NCBI RefSeq assembly: GCF_900156095.1
Contig: NZ_FTMJ01000001.1
Span: 124,001 to 188,000 of the forward strand
DNA: 64,000 nucleotides
Source of the DNA: Aeromonas sp. RU39B
Lineage (GTDB): Bacteria; Pseudomonadota; Gammaproteobacteria; Enterobacterales; Aeromonadaceae
Direction of reading: 5' to 3'
Below, in pieces: positions 35,260-46,135 of this stretch. The translations under genes were made by a program, and so were the position numbers. Each line of letters begins with the position of its first letter. The first letter of the stretch is position 1. Under the pieces are notes generated by a model that worked only from the letters and a program-made list of their open reading frames with translations, searched no databases and was not told the origin of the DNA.

Positions 35260-36423
35260 ATGCATAAACATATTATCGCGCGTGCAATCCTCCTTGCCGT
35301 GATGGCGGGCGGAGCGCTGACCGGTTGTGGTGAACAGCAGGGCACTCCCCAGCAGGGGCAGATGCCGCCGGCAGCGGTGGATGTGGTAACCCTCAAAACC
35401 AGCTCCATCCAGATCACCAGTGAGCTCAGTGGCCGCACCAGCGCCCGGCGGGTAGCGGAAGTGCGTCCTCAGGTGGGCGGGATTGTGATCAAGCGCCTGT
35501 TCACCGAAGGCAGCGAGGTCAAGGCCGGCCAACTGCTCTATCAGATTGACCCGGCCACTTACGAAGCCACGGTCGCCAGTGCTGAAGCCACGTTGGCCAA
35601 GGCTAAAGCCACCGAGCAGAGCGCCCGCCTCAAGGCCGAGCGTTACAGCGAGCTGGTCAAGGCCCGTGCCATCAGCCAGCAGGACTATGACGATGCAGAC
35701 GCCAGCTGGAAGCAGGCCGTTGCCGACATTGCCTCTGCGCAGGCGACGCTCAAGAGCGCCCGCATCAATCTGGCTTATACCCGAATCACTGCGCCCATCT
35801 CTGGTCGCATCGGTAAGTCGAGCATCACCGAAGGGGCACTGGTCACTGCATCGCAAACCACTGCGCTGGCGACTATCCAGCAGCTTGATCCCATGTATGT
35901 GGACGTGACCCAATCCACGACCCAATTGCTGCAACTCAAACAGCAGCTTGCCAGCGGCAAACTCAGCGTTAGCAAGAGCGTTCCGGTTGATGTCACCTTA
36001 GAAGATGGCACGGCCTATCCGCAAAAAGGCTCCCTGCAGTTCTCTGACGTGACCGTGGATGAAACCACCGGCTCAGTCACCCTGCGCGCGCTGGTGCCGA
36101 ACCCGGATCGCCTGCTGTTGCCGGGGATGTTTGTGCGTACCACCATCGCTGAAGGTGAGCGCAGCAATGGTCTGCTGGTGCCGCAAAAGGCGCTGGTGCG
36201 TACCGCCCGTGGCGGCTCGACGGTCATGGTGGTGGATGCCCAGAACAAGGTGGAAAGCCGTGACGTGGTGGTGAGCCAGTCGCAAGGTCAGGACTGGGTG
36301 GTGGAATCTGGTCTTAAGGCGGGTGAGCGCGTCGTGGTTGCCGGTCTGCAGAAGATTAAAGCCGGCGCGGCAGTGAATCCCCATGATGTGACCGACGGCA
36401 GTGCACAGCAGGGCAAGGAGTAA
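35260..36423 (+). CDS. aheA: RND efflux periplasmic adaptor (AcrA/AheA)
   Basis: A 387-residue membrane-fusion lipoprotein (lipobox LTGC, Cys23) that links the RND pump to the outer-membrane channel. Seen in order: barrel-sandwich start SGRTSARRVAEVRPQVGGIV, helical hairpin about 95-170 (EATLAKAKATEQSARLKAER; ISQQDYDDADASWKQAVADI), second lipoyl half NLAYTRITAPISGRIGKSSI with EGALVTASQT, beta-barrel DVTVDETTGSVTLRALVPNP, and membrane-proximal GLKAGERVVVAGLQKIKAG. The frame is open far upstream through acrR, but only the ATG at 35260 gives a signal peptide. First gene of a three-gene operon. Confidence 0.92.
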   Translation: MHKHIIARAILLAVMAGGALTGCGEQQGTPQQGQMPPAAVDVVTLKTSSIQITSELSGRTSARRVAEVRPQVGGIVIKRLFTEGSEVKAGQLLYQIDPATYEATVASAEATLAKAKATEQSARLKAERYSELVKARAISQQDYDDADASWKQAVADIASAQATLKSARINLAYTRITAPISGRIGKSSITEGALVTASQTTALATIQQLDPMYVDVTQSTTQLLQLKQQLASGKLSVSKSVPVDVTLEDGTAYPQKGSLQFSDVTVDETTGSVTLRALVPNPDRLLLPGMFVRTTIAEGERSNGLLVPQKALVRTARGGSTVMVVDAQNKVESRDVVVSQSQGQDWVVESGLKAGERVVVAGLQKIKAGAAVNPHDVTDGSAQQGKE

Positions 36424-36429
36424 TTCCTG

Positions 36430-39400
36430 ATGGCAAGATTTTTTATTGACCGACCGATTTTTGCGTGGGTCATTGCTTTGATGATTATGTTGGGCGGTCT
36501 GCTCTCCATTAATCGTCTGGCTATCGAACAGTACCCAACCATTGCGCCGCCGGCGGTTGCCATCTCGGCAACCTACCCGGGCGCCTCGGCTGAAACCGTG
36601 GAAAGTTCAGTGACCCAGATCATTGAGCAGAACATGACCGGCCTGGATAACCTGCTCTATATGTCCTCCCAGAGTGACTCGTCGGGACGGGTGTCGATCA
36701 CCATCACCTTCCAGCCGGGCACTGACCCGGATATCGCTCAGGTGCAGGTGCAGAACAAGCTGCAGCAAGCCACCACCATGTTGCCCGACACCGTGCAGCA
36801 GCAAGGCATCAAGGTGCAGAAAACCACCAGTAGCTTCCTGATGGTGGCAGGCTTCATCTCGACCGATGGCAGCATGGACAGCCACGACTTGGCTGACTAT
36901 GTGGTCTCCAACATCCAGGACCCGATCAGCCGGGTTGATGGTGTCGGCGAGATGCAGGTGTTCGGTAGCCAGTACGCCATGCGCATCTGGCTCGACCCGA
37001 ACAAGCTCAACAGTTTCAGCCTGACCCCGAGCGATATCAAGAGTGCCATCACAGCGCAAAACGCCCAGGTTGCCTTTGGTAGCCTCGGGGCCAACCCGGC
37101 TGTGGATGGTCAGCAGTTTACTGCCACCATCAAGGGTCAGAGCCGCCTGACCTCGCCGCAGGAGTTTGGTCAGATCCTGCTTAAGGTCAAGCAGGATGGC
37201 TCCAAGGTTCGCTTAAGCGATGTGGCCCGTATCGAGCTCAATGGTGAAAGCTTCGCCGCGAATGCCCGTTACAATGGTCAGGCTACAGCGGCGTTTGCCA
37301 TCAAGCTGGCCACCGGCGCCAACGCGCTGGACACAGCCGCCAAGGTCAAAGCCAAGATTACCGAGATGGAACCCTATTTCCCGAGCGGCATGAAGACGGT
37401 TTATCCGTATGACACCACGCCGTTTGTGAAGATCTCCATCGAGGAGGTGGTACAGACCCTGATCGAAGCGATCGTGCTGGTCTTCTTCGTCATGTACCTG
37501 TTCTTGCAGAACTTCCGCGCCACCTTGATCCCCACGATCGCGGTGCCGGTGGTGCTGCTGGGTACCTTCGGGGTGATGGCGGCGTTTGGTTTTACCATCA
37601 ACACTCTGACCATGTTCGGTCTGGTGCTGGCGATAGGTTTGTTGGTGGACGATGCCATCGTGGTGGTGGAGAACGTCGAGCGTCTGATGAGCGAAGAGGA
37701 TCTCTCGCCGCTCGAAGCGACGCGTAAATCGATGGACCAGATCACCGGTGCCCTGGTGGGGATTGCGCTGGTCCTGTCGGCGGTGTTCATTCCGATGGCC
37801 TTCTTCGGTGGTTCGACCGGCGCCATCTATCGTCAGTTCTCAATCACCATCGTATCGGCCATGGTGCTGTCGGTGCTGGTTGCGCTGATCTTGACGCCGG
37901 CCCTGTGCGCCACTTTGCTCAAGCCGGTGGCACATGGGGAATTTGGGGCGCAGAAGGGCTTCTTCGGTTGGTTCAACCGCATGTTCGACAGCAGTGCCAA
38001 CAGCTATCAGAACAGTGTCAGCAAGGTGGTGCGTCAGGGTGTGCGCTTTGGCGTTCTCTACGCCATCCTGCTGGCGGTGCTGGGTACCCTGTTTATGCGT
38101 ATGCCGAGCTCCTTCCTGCCGGAAGAGGACCAGGGCGTATTGATGGCCATGGTCCAACTGCCAGTCGGGGCGACTACCGAGCGCACCGAAGCCGTGCTCG
38201 ACAACATGCGCAACTATTTCCAAGAGAAAGAGAAGGATAATGTTGCCTCGGTGCTGACGGTTTCCGGCTTCAGTTTCGCCGGTAGTGGTCAGCATACCGG
38301 TATGGCCTTTATCAAGCTCAAGGATTGGAGTGAGCGTGATTCGGCCGACCGCAGTGCTAATGCCATCATCGGCCGTGCCATGGGCTATCTGATGAGCATC
38401 AAGGAAGCCCAAGTGTTTGCCTTTAACCTGCCGGCCATTCCTTCGCTCGGTACGGCCACCGGTTTTGACTTCTATCTGCAAGACCGTGGTGGCTTGGGTC
38501 ATGAAAAGCTGATGCAGGCGCGTAACCAACTGCTCGGCATGGCGGCGCAAAACCCCAATCTGGTTCGGGTTCGTCCGAACGGGATGGAAGATACGCCGCA
38601 GTTTGAAGTGAAGATCGATTATGACAAGGCGCTGGCGCAAGGGCTGTCGATCAGTGACATCACCAACACGCTGGGGATTGCCTGGGGGGCCTCTTACATC
38701 GATGACTTCGTCGATCGTAACCGGGTGAAGAAGGTCTATCTGCAGGCCGATGCGCCGTTTCGCATGAAGCCTGAAGATCTCAACCTCTGGTATGTGCGTA
38801 ATGACAGCGACCTGATGGTGCCCTTCTCGGCTTTTGCCAAGACCGACTGGAGCTTTGGCTCGCCGCGTCTGGAGCGCTATAACGGTGTTCCAGCGATGGA
38901 GATCGTCGGTGAAGCCGCGCCAGGCAAGAGTACCGGTGAAGCCATGGCTGCCATCGAAGAGATCGTCAAGCAGTTGCCGCAAGGGATTAGCATCGAGTGG
39001 ACTGGTCTCTCCTTGCAGGAGCGGCAGGCTGGCTCGCAGGCGCCGGCGCTCTACGCCATCTCGCTGCTGGTCGTGTTCCTGTCTCTGGCCGCGCTTTATG
39101 AGAGCTGGAGCGTACCCTTCTCGGTCATGCTGGTGGTGCCGCTCGGGGTACTGGGTGCCATCGTGGCGGCTACCCTGCGTGGACTTGAGAACGACGTCTA
39201 CTTCCAGGTGGGTCTGCTGACCACCATAGGTCTGTCGGCCAAGAACGCGATTCTTATCGTGGAGTTTGCCAAAGAGCTGTATGACAAGCACGGCAAGAGT
39301 CTGACCGAGTCGGTGGTTGAGGCAGCGCGCATGCGCCTGCGTCCAATCCTGATGACCTCGCTCGCCTTTATTCTGGGTGTCATGCCGCTGGCGACCAGCT

Positions 39401-39582
39401 CTGGCGCGGGTGCCAACAGCCGTCATGCCATCGGTACCGGTGTGATTGGCGGGATGGTGAGTGCGACTGCGTTGGCCATCTTCTTCGTGCCGCTGTTCTT
39501 TGTGCTGGTGATGCGTTATTTCACCCGCCATCGTACTGCCGCCGAGCGTTCGCGTGTTCAGGGAGACGTACATCATGACTAA
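36430..39582 (+). CDS. aheB: RND multidrug efflux permease (AcrB/AheB)
   Basis: A 1050-residue proton-driven drug exporter, the size of AcrB (1049). It begins [20 protein letters not shown]. The proton relay is present: paired aspartates in [20 protein letters not shown] (helix 4) and lysine in [17 protein letters not shown] (helix 10). Two large periplasmic loops (porter and docking domains) and 12 helices are as in the HAE-1 class. It starts 6 bp after the adaptor gene and overlaps the channel gene by 8 bp. Likely substrates are dyes, detergents and several antibiotics, by family. Confidence 0.95.
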   Translation: MARFFIDRPIFAWVIALMIMLGGLLSINRLAIEQYPTIAPPAVAISATYPGASAETVESSVTQIIEQNMTGLDNLLYMSSQSDSSGRVSITITFQPGTDPDIAQVQVQNKLQQATTMLPDTVQQQGIKVQKTTSSFLMVAGFISTDGSMDSHDLADYVVSNIQDPISRVDGVGEMQVFGSQYAMRIWLDPNKLNSFSLTPSDIKSAITAQNAQVAFGSLGANPAVDGQQFTATIKGQSRLTSPQEFGQILLKVKQDGSKVRLSDVARIELNGESFAANARYNGQATAAFAIKLATGANALDTAAKVKAKITEMEPYFPSGMKTVYPYDTTPFVKISIEEVVQTLIEAIVLVFFVMYLFLQNFRATLIPTIAVPVVLLGTFGVMAAFGFTINTLTMFGLVLAIGLLVDDAIVVVENVERLMSEEDLSPLEATRKSMDQITGALVGIALVLSAVFIPMAFFGGSTGAIYRQFSITIVSAMVLSVLVALILTPALCATLLKPVAHGEFGAQKGFFGWFNRMFDSSANSYQNSVSKVVRQGVRFGVLYAILLAVLGTLFMRMPSSFLPEEDQGVLMAMVQLPVGATTERTEAVLDNMRNYFQEKEKDNVASVLTVSGFSFAGSGQHTGMAFIKLKDWSERDSADRSANAIIGRAMGYLMSIKEAQVFAFNLPAIPSLGTATGFDFYLQDRGGLGHEKLMQARNQLLGMAAQNPNLVRVRPNGMEDTPQFEVKIDYDKALAQGLSISDITNTLGIAWGASYIDDFVDRNRVKKVYLQADAPFRMKPEDLNLWYVRNDSDLMVPFSAFAKTDWSFGSPRLERYNGVPAMEIVGEAAPGKSTGEAMAAIEEIVKQLPQGISIEWTGLSLQERQAGSQAPALYAISLLVVFLSLAALYESWSVPFSVMLVVPLGVLGAIVAATLRGLENDVYFQVGLLTTIGLSAKNAILIVEFAKELYDKHGKSLTESVVEAARMRLRPILMTSLAFILGVMPLATSSGAGANSRHAIGTGVIGGMVSATALAIFFVPLFFVLVMRYFTRHRTAAERSRVQGDVHHD

Positions 39583-40975
39583 GAGTCTGCTGGCCATGAC
39601 CGTGGCCCTGCTTATCGGGGGCTGCTCCATGGCCCCCCATTACGACCGTCCTGAATTGCCGCAAGGGGCAGAGTGGTCGAGTAATCAGGATGCGGTGGCC
39701 CCGCGCGCCTGGAATCAGCAGTTCACCGATCCGGTGCTGCAGCGTCTTATCACCACCGCCCTTGAGAACAATCGCGATCTGCGGGTCGCGATCCTCAACG
39801 TGCAGTTGTATGAAGCGCAGTACCGCATTCAGCGGGCTGACTCGCTGCCGGCCATTACCGCTGACGGCGGTATGACCCGTCAACGCACGTCGGCGGCGTC
39901 GAGCAGCTCAGGGCAGGCCTCTATCAGTAACAGCTTCAGTGGTACGGTCGGGATCAGCAGCTACGAGCTGGATCTGTTCGGCCGCGTCGCCAGCCTGCGT
40001 GAGCAGGCATTGGAGACCTGGCTGGCAAAGGAAGAGACCCGTCGCAGCACCCATATCGCGCTGGTGGCGTCGGTGGCGGATGCCTACCTGACCCTGCTGG
40101 CTGATCGCGATTTGCTGGATCTGGCCGAATCGACCTACAAGACCGAGCAGGAAACCTTCGCACTGACCCAGAAGAAGTACGATCTGGGCGCCTCGTCCGA
40201 GATGGATCTGGCGCAAAGCCGTACCTCGCTGGAGAGTGCCCGGGTGAGTGTGGCCCAGTATCGCCGTGTGGTAGAGCAGGATCGCAATGCCCTGACCCTG
40301 CTGCTTGGCTCCGGTTGGCCGAAGGATATCTCGCTGCCGGGATCGCTGGCGAGCGTCGCACTGCCGGATGTACCGGTGGGGGCGCCCTCCAGTCTGCTGC
40401 TGCAGCGCCCGGATATTCTGGCCGCCGAGCATAGCCTCAAGGCGGCCAATGCCAATATTGGCGCGGCTCGTGCAGCCTTCTTCCCGTCCATCTCCCTGAC
40501 CGCCAAGGCAGGCAGTGCCAGCACCGATCTGTCGGATCTGTTCCACGCTGGCTCGGGAACCTGGTCGTTTGCACCGCAAATCAGTCTGCCCATCTTCAAT
40601 GCCGGCGAGCTGCAAGCCTCGCTGGATGTGGCGAAGATCCAGACCAATCAGGCGGTTGCGACCTACGAGAGCACTATACAGACGGCGTTCAAGGAAGTGT
40701 CGGACGGATTGATTGCGCAGAAGGAGTATGTCAATCAGCTCGATGCCCAGCAGTCGCTGGTCAAGGCTTACGAGCGTTACTTCACGCTGGCAGATCTGCG
40801 TTACAACCAGGGGGTCGACAGCTATCTGACCCGTCTGGATGCCCAGCGCTCCCTGTTCAGCGCCCGTCAGACGCTGATTTCAACGCGTCTGGCGCTGCTG
40901 CAAAACCAGGTCGCCCTCTACAAGGCGGTCGGCGGTGGCTGGCAGGAGCCGGAAGAGAAACCGGCGAAGTCGTAA
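39575..40975 (+). CDS. aheC: Outer-membrane efflux channel lipoprotein (OprM/AheC family)
   Basis: A 466-residue TolC-fold outer-membrane factor with a lipobox (LIGGC, Cys17), beginning [21 protein letters not shown]. Two repeats of the OEP family are visible: [20 protein letters not shown] and [33 protein letters not shown], the second a family signature. [20 protein letters not shown] is typical of the OprM/NodT group. Having the channel in the operon, unlike E. coli acrAB, matches AheABC of A. hydrophila and MexAB-OprM. Terminator follows directly. Confidence 0.93.
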   Translation: MTKSLLAMTVALLIGGCSMAPHYDRPELPQGAEWSSNQDAVAPRAWNQQFTDPVLQRLITTALENNRDLRVAILNVQLYEAQYRIQRADSLPAITADGGMTRQRTSAASSSSGQASISNSFSGTVGISSYELDLFGRVASLREQALETWLAKEETRRSTHIALVASVADAYLTLLADRDLLDLAESTYKTEQETFALTQKKYDLGASSEMDLAQSRTSLESARVSVAQYRRVVEQDRNALTLLLGSGWPKDISLPGSLASVALPDVPVGAPSSLLLQRPDILAAEHSLKAANANIGAARAAFFPSISLTAKAGSASTDLSDLFHAGSGTWSFAPQISLPIFNAGELQASLDVAKIQTNQAVATYESTIQTAFKEVSDGLIAQKEYVNQLDAQQSLVKAYERYFTLADLRYNQGVDSYLTRLDAQRSLFSARQTLISTRLALLQNQVALYKAVGGGWQEPEEKPAKS

Positions 40976-40985
40976 TTGCGTATCT

Positions 40986-41013
40986 CAAGGGGCCTGCGGG
41001 CCCCTTGGTTTTT
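40986..41013 (+). terminator. Terminator of the RND operon
   Basis: CAAGGGGCC pairs perfectly with GGCCCCTTG around TGCG, followed by GTTTTT. It lies 10 bp past the channel-gene stop. Confidence 0.92.
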
Positions 41014-41021
41014 GATGTGCG

Positions 41022-41753
41022 TTATTTTCCCTGGCGGGGATTGAGCAAAAACACCACCGCCCCGCGATACCAAGGCGAGCGGGCCAGCGCCTGCTCCCAC
41101 GCCATGTCCCACTGTCCATCCTGAACCAACCCAATCCGAAACGGGCGCGTTAGTTTAAGCAGCGCCGGTAGATAGCGCTCAACGTCAGGGACGCTGTGGC
41201 GCCCCTGATAGGTCTGGATCACCAACTCATCGACCGGTAAGCGGTTTAGTACCGTCACATCCCCCTGACTGGCCCAGTCGAGCAGACCGGTAACGCTCAG
41301 GCCGCACCAGGTTGGGAGCTGTTGGCGGATCCGGGTTAAGTTGTCGGCATAGTCAGCCAGCCGGCGGGTGGCCGCATCAAAATCAATCTGAATCCCGACC
41401 CGGGGATTTCCCGCCGCGCGCCAGCGCTGGCAGAGATGGGCCAATCGAGTGTGGTGGATAGCGGTTAGCGGCAGCAGATTGACCCTGACCACCAGCCAGA
41501 GTCGATTGACCGGCAGGCGGCTGGGCTGTCGGCCCAGTGGATAGAAGCGCGGACCGGCCGGACGGGCCAGGATCTCCCCTTGCTGCAAATAGAGGGTGTC
41601 CGCCCCCGACAATACCGGCTGCGGTCGGGTGCCCGACCAGAGCCAGAATGCCTGATAGCGGCTGGCATCGACTCGGACAGGCGCATCGCCATAAGCCGGC
41701 AGCGCCAAGGCGGCGCCGAGCAGCAGTACCGCCCGGCTGAAGCGATGCATCAT
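41022..41753 (-). CDS. DUF3142-family periplasmic protein
   Basis: A 243-residue exported protein with signal peptide (AVLLLGAALALPAYG). It has the DUF3142 pattern: AFWLWSGTRPQPVLSGADTLYLQQGEI, LWLVVRVN, GIQIDFDAATRRLADYADNL, LPTWCGLSVTGLLDW, and LVIQTYQGRHSVPDVERYL. The alternating strand-helix order and VGIQIDFD suggest a TIM-barrel glycosidase-like fold, but no activity is known. Its ATG overlaps the stop of the 715-residue neighbour by one base (TAATG), so the two are coupled and probably work together. Confidence 0.85.
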   Translation of the reverse strand: MMHRFSRAVLLLGAALALPAYGDAPVRVDASRYQAFWLWSGTRPQPVLSGADTLYLQQGEILARPAGPRFYPLGRQPSRLPVNRLWLVVRVNLLPLTAIHHTRLAHLCQRWRAAGNPRVGIQIDFDAATRRLADYADNLTRIRQQLPTWCGLSVTGLLDWASQGDVTVLNRLPVDELVIQTYQGRHSVPDVERYLPALLKLTRPFRIGLVQDGQWDMAWEQALARSPWYRGAVVFLLNPRQGK

Positions 41754-43900
41754 TACCAGTAGTAACGCAGTTTCTTCGCCCAGGGGGAGCCCGGATAACG
41801 CGATTTCAGGGTATCAAACCAGGTTTTGCGCTGGGTCTTGCTGATCTCCTGATCGTCGCAACCGTTGTAGCCAGACGGGGCATAACACATCACGGCGCGA
41901 TAGAGGGCATAGCTTTTGTCTTCCGGTTCGACGCCGGGCAGCGTCATCACGGTTTGATAGAGGCGCAGGCGGCTCAGCGTGGTGGCACCTTGCTGCTCGC
42001 CGGCTAACGGATCGGCAAAGGGCGGTAGGGGCCACATACCGGCCTCTTCGGCCGCGCTGTCAATATGAGGTGCTTTCAGGCGCAGGTATTCGCCAAAGCA
42101 GTTCAGGGCATGGCCATCCTTGGGATTGGCGATGAGGTTCTTAAGAACGGGCTCGAGCCCTTCGCAGTGATAACCTGGCTGGGTGCCTTCCCCTTTCCAT
42201 TGGAACTGGCCGAGGGCGATGTCGGCATCGGGTGGCAGCAACCAGGGGGTCTCGCTCGAGGGCTCTGGGTCGCGGTAATCGGCCGGAATATAGCGCAGAT
42301 CGTCGAGTACGGCCTTCAGATCTCCGAGCTCGAGATCCCGCACCAGCAGGGTGTGCAGCGCGACCTGTTTTTCGACCGCGTTGGCTCCCTTGTCGCGCTG
42401 CTGGCGCAGCAGGTCACGGTAAGCGGTTTTTTTGAGCAGCAGGCTGCGCAGCCTGACCTGAGTGATTGGTGAGTCGGCGGCAAATACCTTCTCGGGCAAG
42501 CCGGCTTGCAGCCAGGCCCCTGCCAGCATCATCTCGACAAAGGCGCGCTGCTGCGGGTTATCACGGCTGGCGAGCAGTTGCTGCCAGTGCAGCGTGGCTT
42601 CTGGTAACTGGTTGCCTTGTTGGAGCGCCAGCCCCCGCAAGATCTGCAGGCTGAACCCCAGCGTATCATGTGCCTCATCACTGCTTGGGATCAGCGCCAG
42701 GACGCCCGGATAATCCTGTTTGTCAAACAGCAGCACGCTGGCATCCAGATATCGAACCATATCTGGCTGCTGTTTATCCAACAGAGCCTGACGGGCTGCC
42801 GCGAACTGTTCGTCATTCCAATCCCCGCCGCGCCACTGGTCACTGCGAAGACCGCGCAAGGCATTGAGCAAGGTCAGCGGCGCATCACCGGTCTGGTCAT
42901 ACGGCGGGAGTTGGTCGTTGCCAATATGGGCGCTGAGCAGGGTCTGATCGAGCTCGCTGACCAGTGCCTGCAGGGTCGGCAGATCGCTCACTTTGTCGAG
43001 CTCGCTCTGGTAGTCAGCCAGCAAGTGGGTCGTCTCTCCCGCCATCCAGTGCAGGCGGCGAAACAGCCCCTTGGTCGAGTCGGCATACTCCCCTTGCGGG
43101 TAGCGGTTGAGGTACTCCTGACCTGCGCCAAGCGCCTCGGCCAGCAGTGCTTTGTGACTCTTTCTGATATCGACAAAGCCATATTCGTCATGGGCGCCCT
43201 CCATGCTTTGGTTGAGCAGGGTGCGCAGCACCATGTACTGGGCGGTTTCGGCAATCCAGGGCTGGTTGGCTTGGGAGAGCGTGCGAAATGCGGTCAGTGC
43301 CTCGGCAAAACGGCCATCATAAAACGCGCGCGCTGCCGTCAGGTATTGCCATAGCGGTGCAGCCTGCGCTGTCGGGACGGTGGCCGGCGAGATGGCGCTT
43401 TCACCGCGTAGCAGACGCAGGCGCTCGGTGGCAAGCTCGGTGCGCTCAGCGGGGTTTAAGGCGTGATCAGCGGTCAGCACCTCGATAAAGCGCAAGGCGT
43501 TGGCCGGCTGGTTGGAGATAACCCGTCCTTCGCCGGGCTCACCGAGCGCATAGCCATCGAGCAGTGGCGGCAAGCTGGCATCCACGGCGCTTACGGCAGT
43601 GTTGAGCTTGGCCAGCGCATCATCACCCTTGCCGGGCTGCGGTACCCGCACCATGTTGAAGGGGGAGAGCAGACGTGCAGCGTGCGGATCGCCGGCTTGT
43701 TCAAAGGGTAGTGTCAGCTGCTTTTTTTCTGCCTGCAGCAGCATCAGGTTGGCGCGGGTGTCGTTGCCGCTCCAGAGGAAGGGATAGGTCGGTAGCGGGC
43801 AGTCGTCGAGCCAGAAATCGCAGCCATCGCCATCACTTGAGGCCACGCTTGGCAAGGCAAACAGGGAGAGAGAGAGGGCAATGGCCAGACGATGCAGCAT
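41753..43900 (-). CDS. Large exported helical-repeat protein of unknown function
   Basis: A 715-residue protein with a signal peptide (MLHRLAIALSLSLFALPSVA). After a short region with two close cysteines (GCDFWLDDC), most of it looks like TPR/Sel1-type helical repeats, for example LWQYLTAARAFYDGRFAEALTAFRTLSQ, LRGLALQQGNQLPEATLHWQQLL and AFVEMMLAGAWLQAGLPEK. A C-terminal cysteine pair (CYAPSGYNGC) and YPGSPWAKKLRYYW end it. Start chosen at MLHRL with GGGAGT upstream. I do not recognise the family. The C-terminal text (DTLKSRYPGSPWAKKL) resembles the closing TPR of BamD/YbgF-type proteins. It is coupled to the DUF3142 gene. Confidence 0.75.
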   Translation of the reverse strand: MLHRLAIALSLSLFALPSVASSDGDGCDFWLDDCPLPTYPFLWSGNDTRANLMLLQAEKKQLTLPFEQAGDPHAARLLSPFNMVRVPQPGKGDDALAKLNTAVSAVDASLPPLLDGYALGEPGEGRVISNQPANALRFIEVLTADHALNPAERTELATERLRLLRGESAISPATVPTAQAAPLWQYLTAARAFYDGRFAEALTAFRTLSQANQPWIAETAQYMVLRTLLNQSMEGAHDEYGFVDIRKSHKALLAEALGAGQEYLNRYPQGEYADSTKGLFRRLHWMAGETTHLLADYQSELDKVSDLPTLQALVSELDQTLLSAHIGNDQLPPYDQTGDAPLTLLNALRGLRSDQWRGGDWNDEQFAAARQALLDKQQPDMVRYLDASVLLFDKQDYPGVLALIPSSDEAHDTLGFSLQILRGLALQQGNQLPEATLHWQQLLASRDNPQQRAFVEMMLAGAWLQAGLPEKVFAADSPITQVRLRSLLLKKTAYRDLLRQQRDKGANAVEKQVALHTLLVRDLELGDLKAVLDDLRYIPADYRDPEPSSETPWLLPPDADIALGQFQWKGEGTQPGYHCEGLEPVLKNLIANPKDGHALNCFGEYLRLKAPHIDSAAEEAGMWPLPPFADPLAGEQQGATTLSRLRLYQTVMTLPGVEPEDKSYALYRAVMCYAPSGYNGCDDQEISKTQRKTWFDTLKSRYPGSPWAKKLRYYW

Positions 43901-44018
43901 GGAAACTCCCGCAATGAGCAATGGCAGCAACTAAGTGAGTGCCATTAGAGCACATTCTGCTGCGGCTGGGGATCGAATGAAAAAATTGGCCGGTGCACTC
44001 TGCCCCGGCCCGGGTGGC

Positions 44019-44933
44019 CTAGTTACAGAAGTGGTGGGTGGTTTTGCGGTATTCGCTGGGGCTTAACCCGACTCGCTTTCTGAACACCCGCGAGAAATAG
44101 AGCTGATCGTCATAGCCCACCTGTTGGCCGACCACCGCGATCGGCATCGGCGTGGTCTGTAGCAACAGCTTGGCGCGTATGACTCGCTGGTCCTCGCGCC
44201 AGCGCACGATGCTCACCCCGACATGAGAGCGAAACAGGTGCGAAAGACGCGAAGGGGAGAGAAATACCCGCTCGGCCAGCTCCTCAATCGATATCTCGGT
44301 CGAGAGCGATTCGCTCAAGATCTGGCAGGCCTGCAGAATACGCGGATCCATCGGCGCCTGATTGGCCTGGGCGTGCTGCTCATAGCAGCGGATCAGCAGC
44401 TGCTCGAGCCGGTTCATGGCCAGCTGCTCGGACATGGGGCGGATCTCTTTATGGCGCTGCTCTATCTCCTGAAACAGGTCATCGAACTCCTGCCGGGTGG
44501 CGGCATCGGGCAGCGTCATCAAGCCGATGTGGTCGCGCGTATTAGGCCATTTCAGCCAGTCAGCCCAGTAGGCGCGGGGGCGAAAATAGACCCAGCGGTG
44601 ATACCAGCTATCACTGTCATCAGCGCGCCGGTAGTGGTGGATGGTGTTGGGCGGAAACAACAGCAGATCGCCGGGCTCGACGGTCAACTCTTGCGCTCCG
44701 GTATAGATATAGCCCTTGCCGCGGGTGGTGAGATTGATGATATATCCCTTCATCCCGAGCGGGCGGTCGATGGTGAAATCCAGTACGCTGCCCTGCTCAA
44801 TCGGGGTCAGGCCCGAGACCAGAAAGGCATCAAAGGCATACCCGGGCAGCAGGGGATTGTTCTGCACACCTTGTTGATCTTTGGGCATCATGGGGGCGTA
44901 GCTTATGTCCAGGTTCCAAGGAATCGTTTTCAT
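44019..44933 (-). CDS. araC: Arabinose operon regulator AraC
   Basis: AraC represses without and activates with L-arabinose. The 304-residue protein has the N-terminal arm and sugar-binding cupin ([53 protein letters not shown]), a linker, and the two-helix-turn-helix DNA-binding domain ([67 protein letters not shown]). These follow E. coli AraC closely. It lies downstream of araFGH on the same strand, not divergent from araB as in E. coli, so it has its own promoter in the 126-bp gap after the araH terminator. Confidence 0.95.
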   Translation of the reverse strand: MKTIPWNLDISYAPMMPKDQQGVQNNPLLPGYAFDAFLVSGLTPIEQGSVLDFTIDRPLGMKGYIINLTTRGKGYIYTGAQELTVEPGDLLLFPPNTIHHYRRADDSDSWYHRWVYFRPRAYWADWLKWPNTRDHIGLMTLPDAATRQEFDDLFQEIEQRHKEIRPMSEQLAMNRLEQLLIRCYEQHAQANQAPMDPRILQACQILSESLSTEISIEELAERVFLSPSRLSHLFRSHVGVSIVRWREDQRVIRAKLLLQTTPMPIAVVGQQVGYDDQLYFSRVFRKRVGLSPSEYRKTTHHFCN

Positions 44934-45059
44934 GCTAGCTTGCCTCGCTTAATAAACCCTGTATCAATAATCGATTGGTTGAAACGGCTCACACTTCCTG
45001 CCGACCATATGGATGATTGCGCTGCGACGCCGGTTGTGATGCGGCGTGGCAACATGGAC

Positions 45060-45095
45060 AAAAACAGGAAGGGCCAGCGTCTGGCTGGCCCTTCC
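45060..45095 (-). terminator. Terminator of araFGH
   Basis: A perfect 12-bp stem (GGAAGGGCCAGC 45067-45078 with 45084-45095) followed on the minus strand by TGTTTTTG, 9 bp past the araH stop. Confidence 0.92.
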
Positions 45096-45104
45096 GACAG
45101 TGCC

Positions 45105-46106
45105 TTAAACACGCGCCTTGCGCACCTGTTTGTAACGGTCAAACAGCACGGCGGCGAGCAGGATCAGGCCGCGCACCACATACTGGGCAAACGGCGAGAT
45201 GTTGAGCAGGTTCATGGCATTTTCCATTATCCCCAGGATCAGAACCCCGGCGATGACATAGGAAATTTTGCCGATCCCGCCCTTCATCGACACCCCACCC
45301 AGCACGCAAGAGGCGATGACGATGAGCTCGAAGCCAATCGAGGTCATCGGCTGGCCCGAGGTCATGCGTGAGGCCAGGATGATGCCGGCCAGCGAGGCAA
45401 TCAGGCTGGTCATGGTGAAGATGATCACCTTGGTGCGCACCACATTGACACCGGCCAGACGAGCCGCCTCTTCGTTACCACCGATCGACAGGGTGTTACG
45501 GCCGAAAGTGGTTTTGTTGAGCAGCAGACCAAACAGGATGAAGCAGACGATGGTGATCCAGACCGGAGTCGGGATCCCGAAGAACGCGGAGTTACCGATG
45601 TCGAAGAACGACTCTTCGGCAATCCCGACCGCCTTACCATCGGAAATGATATAGCCCATCCCGCGCGCCATCTGCATGGTGGCAAGGGTGGTGATCAGGG
45701 CGTTGATCTTGAACTTGGCGACCACGATGCCATTGATGAGGCCAAACAGCAGACCCACCCCAAGCCCGGCAAACACCCCCATGGTGATGCTTTCGGTCAG
45801 GTTGATGGCCACCGCGCAGGCGACCCCCGAGCAGGCCACGATGGAGCCGACTGACATATCAAACTCGCCAGCCGCCAGACAAAACAGCATGCCGCAGGCG
45901 ACCATGCCGGTCATCGAGACCGCCAGCCCCAACCCCTTCATGTTAATCAGGCTGCTGAAGTTGGGAATAAACAGGCAGGCCAGGGCAAACAGGATGGCGA
46001 AGATCACCAGCATGCCGTACTGATCCCAGACGCGGGCCAGGGTCCGAACCGTCTGGGCTCCGGCGCCGCTGTGCTCGCTCGCTACAGAATGTGTGGTGGT
46101 TACCAT
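45105..46106 (-). CDS. araH: L-arabinose ABC transporter permease AraH
   Basis: A 333-residue inner-membrane permease of the ribose/arabinose (CUT2) class with about ten helices (MLVIFAILFALACLFIPNFS; GLGLAVSMTGMVACGMLFCL; EAARLAGVNVVRTKVIIFTM, the coupling region; GIILASRMTSGQPM). Length agrees with E. coli AraH (328). Start at MVTTTHS: AAGGAG lies 8 bp upstream, while the earlier ATG (46112) directly abuts the ribosome site. Last gene of araFGH, followed by a strong terminator. Confidence 0.95.
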   Translation of the reverse strand: MVTTTHSVASEHSGAGAQTVRTLARVWDQYGMLVIFAILFALACLFIPNFSSLINMKGLGLAVSMTGMVACGMLFCLAAGEFDMSVGSIVACSGVACAVAINLTESITMGVFAGLGVGLLFGLINGIVVAKFKINALITTLATMQMARGMGYIISDGKAVGIAEESFFDIGNSAFFGIPTPVWITIVCFILFGLLLNKTTFGRNTLSIGGNEEAARLAGVNVVRTKVIIFTMTSLIASLAGIILASRMTSGQPMTSIGFELIVIASCVLGGVSMKGGIGKISYVIAGVLILGIMENAMNLLNISPFAQYVVRGLILLAAVLFDRYKQVRKARV

Positions 46107-46135
46107 ATGCATCTCCTTGAATTGAGCAATCGTTC

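Noticed and set aside
37840..39630. Long open frame (596 codons) on the minus strand opposite the RND permease gene
   Set aside because: It lies antisense to a well-conserved aheB reading frame, has histidine/arginine-rich composition typical of antisense GC-rich coding DNA, and no recognisable domain.
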